The notes beneath the pieces were generated by a model. The model was not told the origin of the DNA, ran no database searches, and saw only the letters and a list, made by a program, of their open reading frames with translations. A program made the position numbers and the translations under genes. Shown here in pieces: positions 9,701-21,433 of a stretch of 64,000 nucleotides of DNA. This stretch comes from Limonium bicolor (Eukaryota > Streptophyta > Magnoliopsida > Caryophyllales > Plumbaginaceae), in contig CM041776.1 of the NCBI GenBank assembly GCA_023374045.1, forward strand, positions 47,932,171 through 47,996,170, given 5' to 3'. The number at the start of each line of letters is the position of its first letter. Position 1 is the stretch's first letter.

Positions 9701-10571
9701 AATGAATATATATTATAAGATTTACCATATAGAAAATAGTTCCACAATACATGCACATAAATAAATATATCTTATGGTGGAAAAATATAATATGGTTTAA
9801 TGACCATGTATTTTCATAATTAAAATGACATAAGATAAAGAGAAAAGAATTACAAACATTAGATATGGAATTCTAATGTTAAGAGTATACATGGGATAAT
9901 AAGGATTTATATAATTCAAAGTATTGTTTACATATGAATTATACCACATTAAACTTGGAAAAAAAAAGAGACAAACCATAGAAAAATAAATACTAAGGTG
10001 AGATGTATAGTGCATGACAAAGAATCATACATGCAATAAAGAAACAAACTATATGATGTACAAACATACATTAAGTTACATGCGATAACAAAGTTCAACA
10101 ATAAGTATATTAATATACGAGACAAGACTACGCATGTAATATAACACTTTTCTAATCTCGAGTTAAGCCGAAAACCCGACAAACATTGACAGTTAACAAC
10201 GGGGGATTAACCGGGAGTTATTAGTGACGGTACGGGGTACCGTAGAATTGTGTTGTTATACGGGATGCTGATCAGTAACGTTATGTATTGTTTAGACTGT
10301 TAGAGACGACACACAGAGCATAGGATCTTGCTGATTCATACTCCACCGTAATACAATCAGGGTGAACGGTAAGTTGTTATGTGTCTCTGATTGTCTCTGA
10401 GGGCTTCCTCAGTTCAGACTTCTGTGTGATCTGTGATAAGATTGTTTGTCTGAATGTGTTAATTAATATGCATGAATTGTATATTTATAGCTGCTTATTA
10501 TTTACTGTTGTTGAGTTAACAGTATTGGTTCGTATATATGAACCTATATATAAAACGAACTAGCGGCTATG
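6750..10571 (+). repeat. Element A 3' LTR, first segment
   Basis: It starts TGAAATACCCCTAACC after the polypurine tract. It is AT-rich and non-coding and shares the TTAAAGCAC-type motif near its start (about 6880-7045) with the LTRs of C, E and F. It is interrupted after CTATG (10567-10571), the target duplicated by element B. The small open frames at 9559-10182 and 10381-10563 have no domain and are not called genes. Confidence 0.88.
10567..10571. repeat. Target site duplication of element B, left copy
   Basis: CTATG here matches CTATG at 30313-30317 on the other side of element B. Confidence 0.88.
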
Positions 10572-10914
10572 TGATAAGTGTCTAAATGAGCATGTTTTAT
10601 AGGTGTATCTCATATATAATATTAGCACTTTTCTTGCTCATTTCTCCACTTCGGTTAGTTTTCCTCTAGTTTATGTTTTATTGTTTATCTCACAAATTTA
10701 TTGGTTTAACATGAGGAAAACCAAGCTGGAAGTAAAGTAGACAAAGAGACGAACGCATAGACGCAAACGGCTCAGAAAACGGACTTATAACGAAGAATGT
10801 AGAGCCGGTTGAAGTTATTGTTATATATATATTTATATATAATATACATAATATCGGATGAGAAGGGGCTGAGACGTCCGCACCCATCAATTGCAACCGC
10901 CCCCGCCCCCTAGG

Positions 10915-10990
10915 AGGCGGACGAGGCATAGGCAACCGAGGCGGACGAGGCATAGGCAACCGCGAGGCGGACAAGGCACACCAAACCGCC
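10915..10990. repeat. GC-rich minisatellite in element B 5' LTR
   Basis: Units begin AGGCGGACGAGGCATAGGCA at 10915 and 10939, with a diverged third at 10965. The 3' LTR carries the same array at 29051, 29077 and 29103 with exact 26-bp spacing. Confidence 0.8.
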
Positions 10991-11237
10991 TGCTTCCGGG
11001 CGGTACTCAGAGGCGGTTGTCCAGCCGGTCTCGACTAAAAACATAGTCGCGAACAGTTTTCTTCTTCGCGCCGTCTGCAACTTGCCTTCGCCGACTTCTG
11101 CAACTCGTCCACTCGTGTCACTTATCCATCTACTCTGCGCACGCTCTGTCCCCTGCAATCAATGAGAGCAATCAACGAGCTCAATCTTCCACCGCCTCAC
11201 GCGTCTGTCTATCTTCTCTGCTTCCTTTTCCTTTCTC

Positions 11238-11245
11238 TATATAAA
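11238..11245 (+). promoter_or_regulatory. TATA box of element B 5' LTR
   Basis: TATATAAA lies in a C/T-rich context, about 940 bases before the LTR end, and is conserved at 29372-29379 in the other LTR. Confidence 0.65.
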
Positions 11246-12178
11246 CCCACGAGCTACACCCAATAAAAGGGACATCCACCATCCACCAATCCATCCACGA
11301 CCCTACACCACAACCTCACGCCATCTCATTTCTCTTCTTCCGCCTTCTCCATTTAATTTATTTTACAGTCCACCGAATTCACCTCTAGCCCTACGTACAC
11401 AAAATAGCAGAGTGAGACGGAGTGATTATGGATGATTTCTATTACTCTCGTCTCTATCTATCTATTTAATATGTTAGGCTAGTTTACGTTTACTCTGGGA
11501 ATAGTTATTATGTATCTGTATTAATTATGCAATATTTCTACTGGTTTATTTATATACAGTTTGTTACGTATTAAAAGTCATCTCGCCTTTTTAATAGATC
11601 TCGCGAATTTATTAAATTGCTCTACTAAGTCTATTTTGATCAGACCAGGTGATAAATAGACAGGTTAATTAAGGCGTAAAACTGGAGGAAACTTGTTATG
11701 ATTTAATAAGTTAGTATTCAGTTGTAAATGTAATTCCTCAATACTCCTCTGCCGTTCGCAGGCTTTTGCTTGAACCTTGATTAGAACCTTGCATTACAGG
11801 TGAACGAGTTCTTATGAGGCTATGACTTAGTCCTTAAGATAATTACAGGAACCTTGCCAATTATTAAACCAGTAGAGATAGCTTAATTATGCAGATTATA
11901 TTAACCTGACCCAGAGTTCCATTTTATTTCTGTCAACTTAGTTTATTTTATTCTTTCTTTTTATTTATTGTACAAGTCAATTAATCCCCCCTCTTGTGAC
12001 ACGCTTAGGTACTATTATATGTATATTAGTCCCACGGTTCAACATCCGGTTGCTTACATTTTCACTATACTACTGCGACCGGGATTTATTTGCAGCCCGA
12101 CGTTATTTTTGGGTTTTAATTTCTTTCTTTTATGTTAATTACACCTGTTCTAACCACTCATTTATAACGTCTGCAAAA

Positions 12179-12196
12179 TGGCGCCGTTGCCGGGGA
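12179..12196 (+). other. Primer-binding site (tRNA-Asp, Athila type), element B
   Basis: TGGCGCCGTTGCCGGGGA lies three bases after the LTR end. This 18-base sequence is the known Athila-type primer site for tRNA-Asp. Confidence 0.92.
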
Positions 12197-12391
12197 CTAG
12201 TTTATTCTAGTCCCTAAGCCCCGGATTATTCACTTGTTTTATTAGAATATTTTGTCTAATTAACTTTGTTTGTTGTTTATATTAATTTTCTTTTATATTT
12301 CGTTTATATTATTATTATGTTTGCTTCTAATCCTTTTCTTTTCTAATCTTTTTCAGTAGTTTTGTTTTATATACAAAAACACAAAAAAAAA

Positions 12392-12949
12392 ATGGAAATG
12401 GAACAGGTGTTCGAAGAAGAGTTTTGTTACTCTCAGTATTTATACTGCTCCGTATGTGGGGGAGCTCATGATTATGAGGATTGTCTCATATTTCAAGAAC
12501 AACTCTGGTTAGAAGATCAACCAGACTACCTGGAGAGACTCGCTCAAAAAGAACAGCAACCAAAGAGCGAAATAATTCATGAGGTAGAACAACACCCCAC
12601 TACGGATGTAAGTTACTCTCTTCCCTCTATAGTCGCCTACCGCCGGTTTCCATCCTTCTCTATGATCTATCCAGACAATGAGGATATTTACATCCTCGAA
12701 AATGAAGAGAAGGAATTGCCACCACCTCCCACCAAAATATCCAAACAAAACACCACTATCACTTTCAAAGAATCAGTTCTCTCTGAAGATGATATCAAGC
12801 GTTCTTTCTACAAGCCTCACCTACAAGAGGAGGAAGTTTACATCCTCCAATTTGAGGATGAGAAATCATTACCGCCGGGTCTTCAGTTAGAACTACGTTC
12901 CCGCAGTCCCACAGTACCTCCTCAAACACCAGATTTTGTGGAGTATTAA
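12392..12949 (+). CDS. Unknown 185-residue acidic protein with one CCHC zinc knuckle, element B
   Basis: This is the only substantial frame in element B. From ATG 12392 it starts MEMEQVFEEE. It has a single knuckle, CSVCGGAHDYEDC (C-X2-C-X4-H-X4-C), at about residues 22-34. A Gln/Glu-rich segment follows, then two related acidic blocks, EDIYILENEEKELPPPP and EEVYILQFEDEKSLPPG. The total length is far below a normal Gag and no capsid homology is visible. It may be a remnant or a miniature RNA-binding protein encoded by a non-autonomous element. The frame opens slightly upstream, but only with a non-ATG codon. The product is not recognised beyond the zinc knuckle. Confidence 0.6.
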   Translation: MEMEQVFEEEFCYSQYLYCSVCGGAHDYEDCLIFQEQLWLEDQPDYLERLAQKEQQPKSEIIHEVEQHPTTDVSYSLPSIVAYRRFPSFSMIYPDNEDIYILENEEKELPPPPTKISKQNTTITFKESVLSEDDIKRSFYKPHLQEEEVYILQFEDEKSLPPGLQLELRSRSPTVPPQTPDFVEY

Positions 12950-13569
12950 ATTTCTTATTTTATATGCCGAGGTAACGTTTTGTTTTGATCCAGGATAACG
13001 AAGCAGGCGTCTAGCCAAAGACGTTAAAGAAGGGCAGCTTCCCGGGTGTACTTTTATTTTATTTGCTTTTATGCTCTTTTAATTTTCAGGTCCTCTTTAA
13101 ATTTTATTTTTGCTAACTCTTAACCCCGTTTATAGTATGGTTGCTTCTAGTGTCTTATGTAGGTGCAATTTCATGTCTACACCGCAACCAAGCTACGCTA
13201 CTTGAGACTGAAGCTCAAGTGTGGGGGAACTCCTTTAACAACTAGCAAAAATAATATCAGGGGAGTACCAGTTTCTTTTAAATATGCTTTTATTTAAATA
13301 AAAATGCAGAGGAGCGTTTATGTACTTAAATGTTTATTTGTGATCTTTGTATTATCTCTATTTTATCTATTTACCGAAAAGGTCTTCTGAAACCTTCCCT
13401 TATTTTTCTAGTGAACAATGAGGACATTGTTCAATTTAAGTGTGGGGGAGTGTGCCCTTTTCGGTGACATTTTGTGCTTAAATGTTTAATCTCTCTCTTT
13501 ATCTTGCGTTTGTCCAATTCAATATTGTGGACCCTTTATATGTGGGTTGTTCTCTTTAAGAATAAATAT
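12950..13569 (+). other. Non-coding internal region of element B with two polypurine-like tracts
   Basis: No gene is seen. AAGTGTGGGGG-type tracts occur at 13217-13228 and 13438-13450. The second is preceded by a perfect hairpin with loop GAGGAC (13413-13419 with 13426-13432). The region ends at the insertion point of element C. Confidence 0.65.
13565..13569. repeat. Target site duplication of element C, left copy
   Basis: AATAT matches 28096-28100 on the other side of element C. Confidence 0.88.
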
Positions 13570-14164
13570 TGTAACACCCCATCCAAAGCCTATCGTGGTT
13601 ATCGCAATCTGAACACTTAATCGAAAACGTCGCAGCGGAAATAAACAACTCCTGGACCTTGCCACGGTCTGATCGTTAGAATATACCGGATTAACATTTA
13701 CAATACTTAACTAACATACTTATCCAACTCAAAACATCAACATCCACAATCCCACAACCAACCGAGTACTAATACCTCAAACGTAATCTTAAACTTACAA
13801 CAGTTTAATATAAACAGTCGGGTGCACAGGCGCAACCCGAATTCAAAATAAATGACCCCTCCTAAGTCTAACCGCTCCTACTCTCGTAGTGCGTCCTCAT
13901 GGGCCTCTTACCTGCAAGTGTAAAAATAGCCCCCGAGGGGGTCAGCACGAATGCTGGTACACCCTCTCATGGCCCCCAAGCTAACGGGGCTACGACGACT
14001 AATTGTCGATAGCATGGAAATTGATTACATACACAAACATAATATGAAGTGCAATAACAATAACCACTGATGAACATATATAGCTCACAAGCAATGAACG
14101 ACTCAAGCGTCCCCTTAACAAGTGGGTTAGTAACCCCCTCCTTAGTCCTCATTTCCTTAATCTC

Positions 14165-14215
14165 AGTTCCTTACCTTACCTTAATCTTAATCTCAATCTT
14201 AATCTTAATCTCAGT
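14165..14215. repeat. Short tandem run in element C LTR
   Basis: A simple run of CCTTA and AATCTT-type units, also present at about 24538-24588 in the other LTR. Confidence 0.6.
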
Positions 14216-15062
14216 ATACAAACCTTTCCTGGAAGGGATTGGTTGTAGCTTAATTCGAACCTGGGATTTAGGTGATCCCACCGCACCATCTTAATGCCAC
14301 CTACTCTGGACGGGAGTCCAGCGTAGCTGAGCCGGCAACCGGCCCTAGGCTACAAGTCCGAAGACAAGTCCTTAAGCGGAGGGCGGATCTGATTCAGATA
14401 CCGTCCCCCTTTCACTTAGCATGCATGACCGGAGATCGGTCCCGGGTTTCCTCACTCAAGTTCCAGTTAGTAGACATCTTAAACACCATGTGCTAGCTAA
14501 GCCTTATCGGGCATTAACCAACAACCATCAACTTAACTCTTATTCTTAACTCAGTAAGTACTAAACTTGGTTAGTAACAATCTCAAGCCTCGCGGGTTAG
14601 TGTAAATTTAACACAATCACAACGAGAACAATATGACCGGTTGCATGCTTTATCTTGTTTTAGTCATAGCAAATAAACAGATAGCACACAAGCCGAGGGA
14701 CACCTCGTTAGCAAGCAGGTCACGAAAAGGATTGTACCGTTCACCGTCGACGATCGTTTGGTTTATCTCCTTCCAAGTCCCAATTCACAAAGCCTAGAAC
14801 ATTGATTCAGTTTTAGGTCATTATCAATCCAACTCAATAGAATTACTTAACTTTCCTAGACATCAACTTTTACCCATTGCTTTTCACTAAGCCTTATGGT
14901 CTTTAACTTGACTCTTAAGTACATCAGCTCCTCATTATTTATTACACTTACTCTCCCACTTAATGACCATCACACCCACCAAACAAGTCCTTACAATCTC
15001 ATAACATCCATACTTAATTATCCCCATCATTTCCTAACCTTAAACAAGGTTTTTGGTCCATA

Positions 15063-15390
15063 CAGTGGCCTGTCCGAACTTGTGTCCGGACTTCCAAGTT
15101 CGGACACAAGCCGTGACTTTAGACAGAAATCAGACACATGTCCAAACTTGTGTCCGGACTTCGGAAGTTCGGACATGAGTCGAGGAAAATCCTAACCAGA
15201 AATCCATACGTCCGAACATGTGTCCGGACTTCCAAAGTTCGGACACAGTTCGAGGATAATCCCTAAGAAATAACAGGTGCGTCCGAACTTCCAAATTCGG
15301 ACGGTAGTTCGGACACTACCTGAAATCCAGAAAACTGTAAGCGTAACAGGGCATGTCCGAGCTTCCAAGTTCGGACGGAAGTTCGGACGT
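15063..15390. repeat. Palindromic GTCCGAACTT repeat cluster in element C 3' LTR
   Basis: Five units spaced about 70 bp each contain GTCCGAACTT-like sequence followed by its inverse AAGTTCGGAC, so each can fold into a hairpin. The other LTR has the same cluster at 25443-25765. Confidence 0.8.
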
Positions 15391-17732
15391 GCCATTATAC
15401 TCAATTTCTAAGCCTTTAAAACTTAACCAAATTCCTCCAAAGCCTCCAACCCTTATAGTATCTTCTCCTAAAGCCTCTTAATGCTTCCTAACAACATTTG
15501 GTACCCTTATATCCACATACAACATTCATGAAACTCATTTTCTAATTCCTTAAGCCTTTACTTATTTCTTTGTGAATTTCCTTAACACTTACAACATTTT
15601 GTACTAGGTTTCTAAGTGGTGTTTCTCACCTATGATAACTACTATCCCAAAATGTTTTCTCCTTATCTTAACATCATCTCCCAAGCATCTTTCTCCTCCT
15701 AAACTCTTTTAAGCATTTACTTGAAGTTCCTTAACAAGTTTAACTTCCATCACCATCACATTATTTCTTCCTAGTTGTGCATCAACATTTGCCTAAGTCC
15801 TAAACACTCAAATACATTCTCTTGATTCCTAAATCTTCCATGGTGATACCTAAGTCATTATAAGTCCTTAGAACACCTTATTCTCACCCTTTTTCACCAA
15901 GACAACCCATAGAACACTTCTAGTACTTTCTTAGTCATTAAATTCCCTTAGGATATCTTAAACACTTAAACTCTCCTTTAAATTTTTGCCATAGGTTCTC
16001 TAGTATATAGTACCTCCTAACACATGGTTTTTCTCCACCAAACAACCAATACCACAAAAATTCTCATCACAATAGCTTAACACCCATTTACACCAAAACC
16101 ACACACATCATCATATAGTGCTTAAACTTAAAATGCTTGGCACTTAGGCCCTTAAATGACAATAATCTTAACCACTGAATTTCCACATATATATGCCTTC
16201 AACCTGCAAATACACTCAACAAGGCTCCCATTGAAATAGAATGCTTCTTGTACTTCACCTTAACATTCTTAAACTATCTTTTTTCTCATGTGCTCCTTAG
16301 TCACAAGTTCACAAGAATAGTCATTGTTTCTCCTAGGTTTTATAGCACCTTCCCAATATAAACTCTACACTAAACTCATCATATACCCACATCTCCTTCC
16401 CTCAAACAACAAGACACCTTAAGGTAAGTAATTTACCTTGTTTTTCTCACAAGCTTAAAAGCTTTTCTCCTTAGGTTTTCTTGTTCAATCTCGGTCACCA
16501 ATGTGATTCTCCTTGCCAATGTTCTAACCAATATCCAATGACTCCAATGAGTACTAGATAACACATTAAACCCTAAGGAACAAACCCTAGGTTTAAAAAT
16601 ATGTTTTAAGGTATTAATGTTTGTTTTACCTTGGTTTCTCAAGACAAACTTGGATGTGAAGCAAGAAGACCTCCTCTCTCCTTTGAAGAGTAGAAACAAG
16701 CTAGAACAAGGCATAAACATGGAGTTCCATGAGTATATATTTTCGGTCAAGTGAAGAAAAGGTGGAAACCTAGATTTTCTTACTTTCTTTACCTTAAGAG
16801 AATGGAGATGCCAATGGAGTCTCCAAACTTGAATTTCCTCCTCTATGGTGGTTGACTTGGCACCAAAATGAAGCTCTTGAAGTTTTGAAAAGATAGGAAG
16901 AAGGAGCTTGAGCTAACTAAGAGGAATATGTATTTTGTTTTGGATTTGGAGCTTAAATGAGCAAGTGGTGTGCAAGAGAAGGTGGAGCTAGCATGGAGAG
17001 GAGCTTCACGTCAATGGAGAAGAGAAAGAGAGCAAGAAATCGTGGGCAACAAGAGAGAATGAAGAAGTGAGGAGAGAGGTAAGCAAATGTGATATTTATC
17101 TTAAAAGGTGAATAGTGTTTTATGCTTTATAACTTACTTATTTTGCTTTCTCTTTACTTAGTTAGATAAGTGTGGTGAGTCACACTTAAAGAAACCGGCC
17201 CCCTGTAGTGAATGAGGGTAGTTTAGTCTTTGTTGACCAAATGTCTCACTTATATAGACTTATGTTATAATCTAGCTTAAAAATTCACTATTCATCAAAA
17301 ACAAGGCACATTGTTGTGAAATTTTTGATTTCCCATTGATATAGACCTCCAAATGTGATACTATATAGTACACAATTTAATTAAAGAGTAATGATGGACA
17401 TTTAGCCATTCAAAACTCATTTACAAGACAATTTTTCAAAACGTGCTTTAAGACTCCTTAAAGCACATTTTGTGTTTTAACTTGTTTCAAGCTTGGTTTT
17501 CTTTGGTAATTGACTTAAAATGACCATTAGGATATTACTAAGGTCTTAGAACAATATTTGGGTACTCTCCCATGTCTCTCCAAGCTACACGTTTTTGCTT
17601 AAACTGCTCTTTTTGGTGTTTCCTTATATTTTCTTTGATTAGAAATGGTTCTTAATGTTTCTAAGGCATTATTTAGCCTTCTTATTTCTTGGTTTATCAT
17701 TTAAACATCATATCTAAGTTTGGGGTATTTCA

Positions 17733-17745
17733 ATCTACCCCCCTT
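17733..17745 (-). other. LTR-adjacent polypurine tract, element C
   Basis: The reverse complement reads AAGGGGGGTAGAT, directly before the 3' LTR start. The upstream hairpin seen in elements D and F is decayed here (TTTGAGGACAAAG where F has TTCGAGGACGAAG), in a pattern that fits CpG loss. Confidence 0.88.
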
Positions 17746-17863
17746 AAAAGAACTTTGTCCTCAAACTTACACCGAAGTGTAGCAACTTACACAAATCCAC
17801 ATCTTAAACAACCAAACAACGACAAACATGATCGTTTCCTAACTCAAAAGCGAGGAAGCTCTA

Positions 17864-17894
17864 CCCCCCTTAAAAAGGGGTACGCTCCGTACCC
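17864..17894 (-). other. Upstream polypurine tract with hairpin, element C
   Basis: AAGGGGGG (minus strand, 17864-17871) is preceded in element orientation by the hairpin GGGTACG-GAG-CGTACCC (17878-17894). It lies just after the pol stop, as in element A. Confidence 0.75.
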
Positions 17895-17906
17895 TATACA
17901 GACGAT

Positions 17907-18227
17907 CTAGTCAGTAAATAAAGAAGGGTACTTCGCCCTCATCTTATCCTCTAATTCCCACGTGGCCTCTTCGACATCCTGGTTAGACCAGAGAACCTTC
18001 ACCAGTCGTACTGACTTGTGGCGAGTGTCCCTAGTCTTGCTGTCCAAGATTCTCTGAGGAGTCTCCACGGATCTCATGTTTGGTTCTAAAGTCAACCTCT
18101 CAGGTTCTAACACATGGGAGGGGTGGTGCATGTATTTCTTTAGCTGTGAAACATGAAAACATCATGCACTTTACCCAGCTCAGCAGGTAAATTCAACCTG
18201 TAAGCAACCGGGCCCACCCGCTCAATC
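17907..18227 (-). pseudogene. pol: pol: GPY/F region and chromodomain-like tail, element C
   Basis: The end of integrase. The minus strand encodes [20 protein letters not shown] and VHDVF. It then shifts frame and continues HHPSHVLEPERLTL, RILDSKTRDTRHKSV, VKVLWSNQDVEEATWELE and MRAKYPSLF before the stop. The GPY/F-type motif and the tail match element A and identify a chromovirus. Two frame breaks separate this part from the upstream integrase frame: one near 18240 and one near 18150. Confidence 0.83.
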
Positions 18228-19085
18228 TCATAAGGACCAACAAATTTCGGGCTTAGTTTGCCCTTCTGCCCAAAACCTGAATACACCCTTCATCGGTGAT
18301 ACTCGCAGAAATACCCGGTCGCCCACTGCGAACTCCAGGTCTCGTCGTCGAACATCAGCATACGACTTCTGCCTATCTTGAGCAGCTTTCATGTTCTCCC
18401 TGATTTGCTGAACTTCAGCCTTAACTTGTTCTAAGTACTCTGGTCCTATAATGACCGTCTCACTCGACTCATCCCAGCAGAGCGGTGTACGACATGGTCT
18501 ACCGTACAACGCTTGAAAAGGTGCCATCTTGATCGAAGCGTGATAGCTGTTGTTGTATGAAAACTCGATCAGATGCAATCTGTCAATCCAACTGCCCTGG
18601 AAGTCTAAGGCACACGCTCTCAGCATGTCCTCGAGTGTCTGAATAGTACGCTCAGTCTGACCATCTGTCTGAGGATGAAACGCGGTACTCAGTTTGAGTT
18701 CTGTACCCAACGCTTCTCTGGTAGCTCTCCAGTACCTCGAAAGGAATCTGGTATCTCTATCTGACACTATGGTCTTTGGTGTGCCGTGATGCCTCATGAT
18801 TTCTTTCTCAAACAACTCAGCTAATTTGGTCACCTTCCAAGTATCCTTCATCGGTATGAATCGGGCTACTTTGGTAAGGCGATCCACCACCACCCATATC
18901 ATGTTGAGACCTCCCCTAGCAGGTGGAAGCCCAACTACGAAGTCCATGGAGATATCATGGAACTTCCACTCCGGAACTGGCATCGACTGTACCATTCCGC
19001 CCGGTCGTCTGTGCTCAAATTTCACCTTCTGGCATGTGAGACACCTCAAGACGAACTCGGTAACATCTGTCTTCATCCCGACCAC
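18228..19085 (-). CDS. pol: pol: integrase, element C
   Basis: A 285-residue open frame. It contains [16 protein letters not shown] (the Cys pair of the HHCC finger; the His pair lies in the preceding frame in [18 protein letters not shown]) and [10 protein letters not shown] with the first catalytic Asp. [15 protein letters not shown] carries the second Asp, and [18 protein letters not shown] holds the Glu. The DDE triad is therefore complete in one frame. It ends where the frame slips in the GPY/F region (FRFWAEGQ). It joins the RNase H frame with a one-base slip near 19080. This is the best-preserved integrase in the window. Confidence 0.92.
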   Translation of the reverse strand: MVGMKTDVTEFVLRCLTCQKVKFEHRRPGGMVQSMPVPEWKFHDISMDFVVGLPPARGGLNMIWVVVDRLTKVARFIPMKDTWKVTKLAELFEKEIMRHHGTPKTIVSDRDTRFLSRYWRATREALGTELKLSTAFHPQTDGQTERTIQTLEDMLRACALDFQGSWIDRLHLIEFSYNNSYHASIKMAPFQALYGRPCRTPLCWDESSETVIIGPEYLEQVKAEVQQIRENMKAAQDRQKSYADVRRRDLEFAVGDRVFLRVSPMKGVFRFWAEGQTKPEICWSL

Positions 19086-19729
19086 CAGAAGTATCTCTTC
19101 ATGTCTTTATACATTTTAGAGGCTCCCGGATGGATGGAAACTGAAGAACAGTGTGATTCTCTAAGTATACGGTCTTTCAGATCCGTGTTACCTCGTGGTA
19201 TGCATAATCGGCCCTTAAGTCTGATCAGATCATCATCATGAAGTCTGAAGTCGTATTTCTGACTCTCAAAGGTACCATCTGTCAGCTTCTGTCTGACCTC
19301 CCTCATATACTCATCAGTCCTCTGAGCCTCTCGCACCTCATCAACCAAGCTGGAGAAAGAAACTAGCGAATGGAGTGAGTGTGCTCGACGGCTCAGGGCA
19401 TCTGCTACAACATTGGCCTTCCCTTCTTTGTATTGGAGGTCAATGTCATAGTCTTTCAGAAATTCTAACCACCTCCTCTGTCGAAGATTTAACTCCTTCT
19501 GAGTGAATATGTATTTCAAACTCTTGTGATCGGTGTAGATCGTGACACTAACCCCATATAAGTAGTGGCGCCATATCTTCAAAGCGAAGACTACAGCTCC
19601 CAGCTCTAAATCATGTGTGGGGTAGTTCTCCTCATGTTTCTTCAACTGGCGTGAGGCATATGCCACCACCTTGCCATGTTGCATGAGCACGCAACCCAGC
19701 CCTGCCGGATGCATCACAATAAACCTCAA
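19073..19729 (-). CDS. pol: pol: RNase H and integrase amino end, element C
   Basis: RNase H removes the RNA strand after reverse transcription. The frame contains [72 protein letters not shown] and [17 protein letters not shown], then the HH part of the integrase zinc finger. It overlaps the RT frame at 19632-19729 because of a one-base slip just after the catalytic CDAS. The frame's first Met is not a real start; the product would be part of one polyprotein. Confidence 0.9.
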   Translation of the reverse strand: MRFIVMHPAGLGCVLMQHGKVVAYASRQLKKHEENYPTHDLELGAVVFALKIWRHYLYGVSVTIYTDHKSLKYIFTQKELNLRQRRWLEFLKDYDIDLQYKEGKANVVADALSRRAHSLHSLVSFSSLVDEVREAQRTDEYMREVRQKLTDGTFESQKYDFRLHDDDLIRLKGRLCIPRGNTDLKDRILRESHCSSVSIHPGASKMYKDMKRYFWWSG

Positions 19730-20945
19730 AGCCCTCTGTACCGTCTGGAATGGTCAGTACCGGTGCAGTGGTCAGTGAGTCCTTCAAGCGCTGAAATGAT
19801 CTCTCACAGTCGACTGTCCATAAAAATGGTGCATCTTTCTTCATCAGACTGGTCATCGGCTTCGCGACCTTGCTGAAATCTCTAACAAACCTCCTGTAGT
19901 AGCCTGCCAGACCGAGAAAGCTCCTGATGTCGGTAACAGTCTTCGGCCTTGGCCAGGTACGTACGGCATCAATCTTTGCTGGATCCACTGCGATCCCAGC
20001 ATCTGAGATGACATGACCTAGGAAAGAGACCTGGTCAAGCCAAAACTCACACTTGGAGAACTTAGCATATAGCTGGTTCTCCCTTAATATTTCCAACACC
20101 CTTCTCAAATGTTCCTCATGCTCAACCTTAGACTTTGAATATATCAGAATATCATCAATGAAAACCACAACCGACTTGTCCAGCTGCTCCCGGAACAAGC
20201 GGTTCATCAGATCCATAAACTTTGCTGGCGCGTTCGACAAACCGAACGGCATCACTGTAAACTCATAGTGGCCGTATCGTGTCCGGAATGCCGTCTTCTC
20301 AATATCTCCCTCCTTAATGGCTATCTGATGATACCCCGATCTGAGATCAATCTTGGAAAACACAGATGCTCCCTTCAACTGATCGAACAGATCGTCAATG
20401 CGGGGTAGTGGGTACTTATTCTTCACTGTTACTGCATTCAACTCTCTGTAGTCGATGCAGAGGCGGAGACTACCATCCTTCTTCTTCACGAAGAGGACTG
20501 GCGCTCCCCATGGTGACACACTTGGTCTAATGAATCCTTTATCCAACAAATCTTTCAGTTGTTCTTTTAACTCAGTCATTTCTGCCGGAGCCATACGGTA
20601 TGGTGCTTTGGCTATCGGTCCGGTACCAGGTAGCAGCTCAATGGTGAACTCTACCTCCCGAGTGGGTGGCATGCCGGGCAGTTCCCGTGGAAATAAGTCG
20701 GGGAACTCCGACACTACCGGTAAGTCGGGGTCGAACTCAGGGTCTCTCTCTATGTCCTGTACATAGCAGAGGTATACTTCTTCCTTTCTCCTTAATTCTC
20801 TATGCATTGCCATGGCGGTGATGATCTTAGTCGAAGGCTCTCTGGGCCTCTGGCGGTATGATATTGTTGCCCCAGACGGACTCCTGAGCAGCAATCTATG
20901 CTCGGCGCAGAGGATACGTCCCTTGTGCCGCTCCAACCAGTTCAT
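19632..20945 (-). CDS. pol: pol: reverse transcriptase, element C
   Basis: A 437-residue open frame. It shows [68 protein letters not shown], and the catalytic FIDD at about residues 262-265. [12 protein letters not shown] and the start of RNase H (EVYCDASG) follow, before the frame slips at about 19707. It begins at a Met inside the protease-RT linker ([10 protein letters not shown]) only because of a frame break upstream. It matches element A closely from end to end. All RT motifs look intact. Confidence 0.94.
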   Translation of the reverse strand: MNWLERHKGRILCAEHRLLLRSPSGATISYRQRPREPSTKIITAMAMHRELRRKEEVYLCYVQDIERDPEFDPDLPVVSEFPDLFPRELPGMPPTREVEFTIELLPGTGPIAKAPYRMAPAEMTELKEQLKDLLDKGFIRPSVSPWGAPVLFVKKKDGSLRLCIDYRELNAVTVKNKYPLPRIDDLFDQLKGASVFSKIDLRSGYHQIAIKEGDIEKTAFRTRYGHYEFTVMPFGLSNAPAKFMDLMNRLFREQLDKSVVVFIDDILIYSKSKVEHEEHLRRVLEILRENQLYAKFSKCEFWLDQVSFLGHVISDAGIAVDPAKIDAVRTWPRPKTVTDIRSFLGLAGYYRRFVRDFSKVAKPMTSLMKKDAPFLWTVDCERSFQRLKDSLTTAPVLTIPDGTEGFEVYCDASGRAGLRAHATWQGGGICLTPVEET

Positions 20946-21280
20946 CCCGAAGATAACATCAAATCCTAGCTTGCTGAACTCAATGAAACTGACTGGGAAG
21001 TCTTCCCCCTAATTCTGATGGTGGCTCCTCGGTAATAACGAGTGCAACGAACCTTCTCCTTAGACGAGAGCGTAACCGTGAAGTCGGGTAGCTCATCAGC
21101 GTCTAGCCCCAACCTGCTCGCAAATGATGCAGAGATAAAGGTATGCGAGGCCCTTGAGTCGAAGAGAACTGATGCCTCAATTCCATTGATCGGAAAGGTG
21201 CCGGTGAGGATAGTACCGCTTGCGTCGGCCTGTGCCTCTGTGAGTATGCTTAGTGCACCTTCCGTACCGAGTCCATAACC
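20946..21280 (-). pseudogene. pol: pol: aspartic protease, element C (active site altered)
   Basis: The minus strand reads GTFPINGIEASVLFDSRAS, then HTFISASFASRLGL and DFTVTLSSKEKVRCTRYYRG. The catalytic loop is DSRAS where element A has DSGAS. The Gly-to-Arg change (GGG to AGG) should abolish activity. A one-base slip near 21008 separates it from the RT frame. An acceptor-like ACAATTAG lies just upstream, as in element A. Confidence 0.82.
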
Positions 21281-21433
21281 TAATTGTATTCACAAGCTCC
21301 ATGAGTATTGATGGTATAACAAGAGTCGTAACAATTTATATGAACAACACTGTTATTTTATTCATGACCATCCTATTTACACATGTGCTTCATTCTTACA
21401 TCTCATTTCTCATCTCATTCTAACATTACATGG
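21281..21433 (-). other. Spacer between gag-AlkB stop and pol, element C
   Basis: A non-coding AT-rich gap between the AlkB stop (21434-21436) and protease, ending in a splice-acceptor-like site. It corresponds to 2758-2924 of element A. Confidence 0.45.

Larger units (their letters stand above)
10572..12175 (+). repeat. Element B 5' LTR
   Basis: 1,604 bp, TG...CA ends. It contains a 24-26 bp GC-rich minisatellite (10915-10990), a TATA box at 11238-11245 and pyrimidine-rich sequence upstream of it. It is very similar to 28718-30312, with a few indels such as a shorter AT run. The minus-strand frames overlapping the minisatellite are repeat artefacts. Confidence 0.9.
13570..17732 (-). repeat. 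Element C 3' LTR (left on the plus strand)
   Basis: 4,163 bp. In element orientation it starts TGAAATACCCC at 17732 and ends TGTTACA at 13570. It carries a palindromic GTCCGAACTT cluster (15063-15390) and a TTAATC-type short tandem run (14165-14215). The TTAAAGCAC motif lies near the start. No gene was found; the open frames present are copied identically in the other LTR without any domain. Confidence 0.93.

Noticed and set aside
6750..10571. Host gene or promoter in the AT-rich stretch
   Set aside because: No long frame or exon-like pattern; continuity with the LTR start and element B's target copy shows it is LTR.
10690..11158. Minus-strand frames over the element B LTR minisatellite
   Set aside because: Low-complexity translation of the GC-rich repeat; no conserved domain.
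13967..14496. Small open frames copied at 24340-24869
   Set aside because: They are identical only because both lie in element C's LTR pair; no domain or codon signal.
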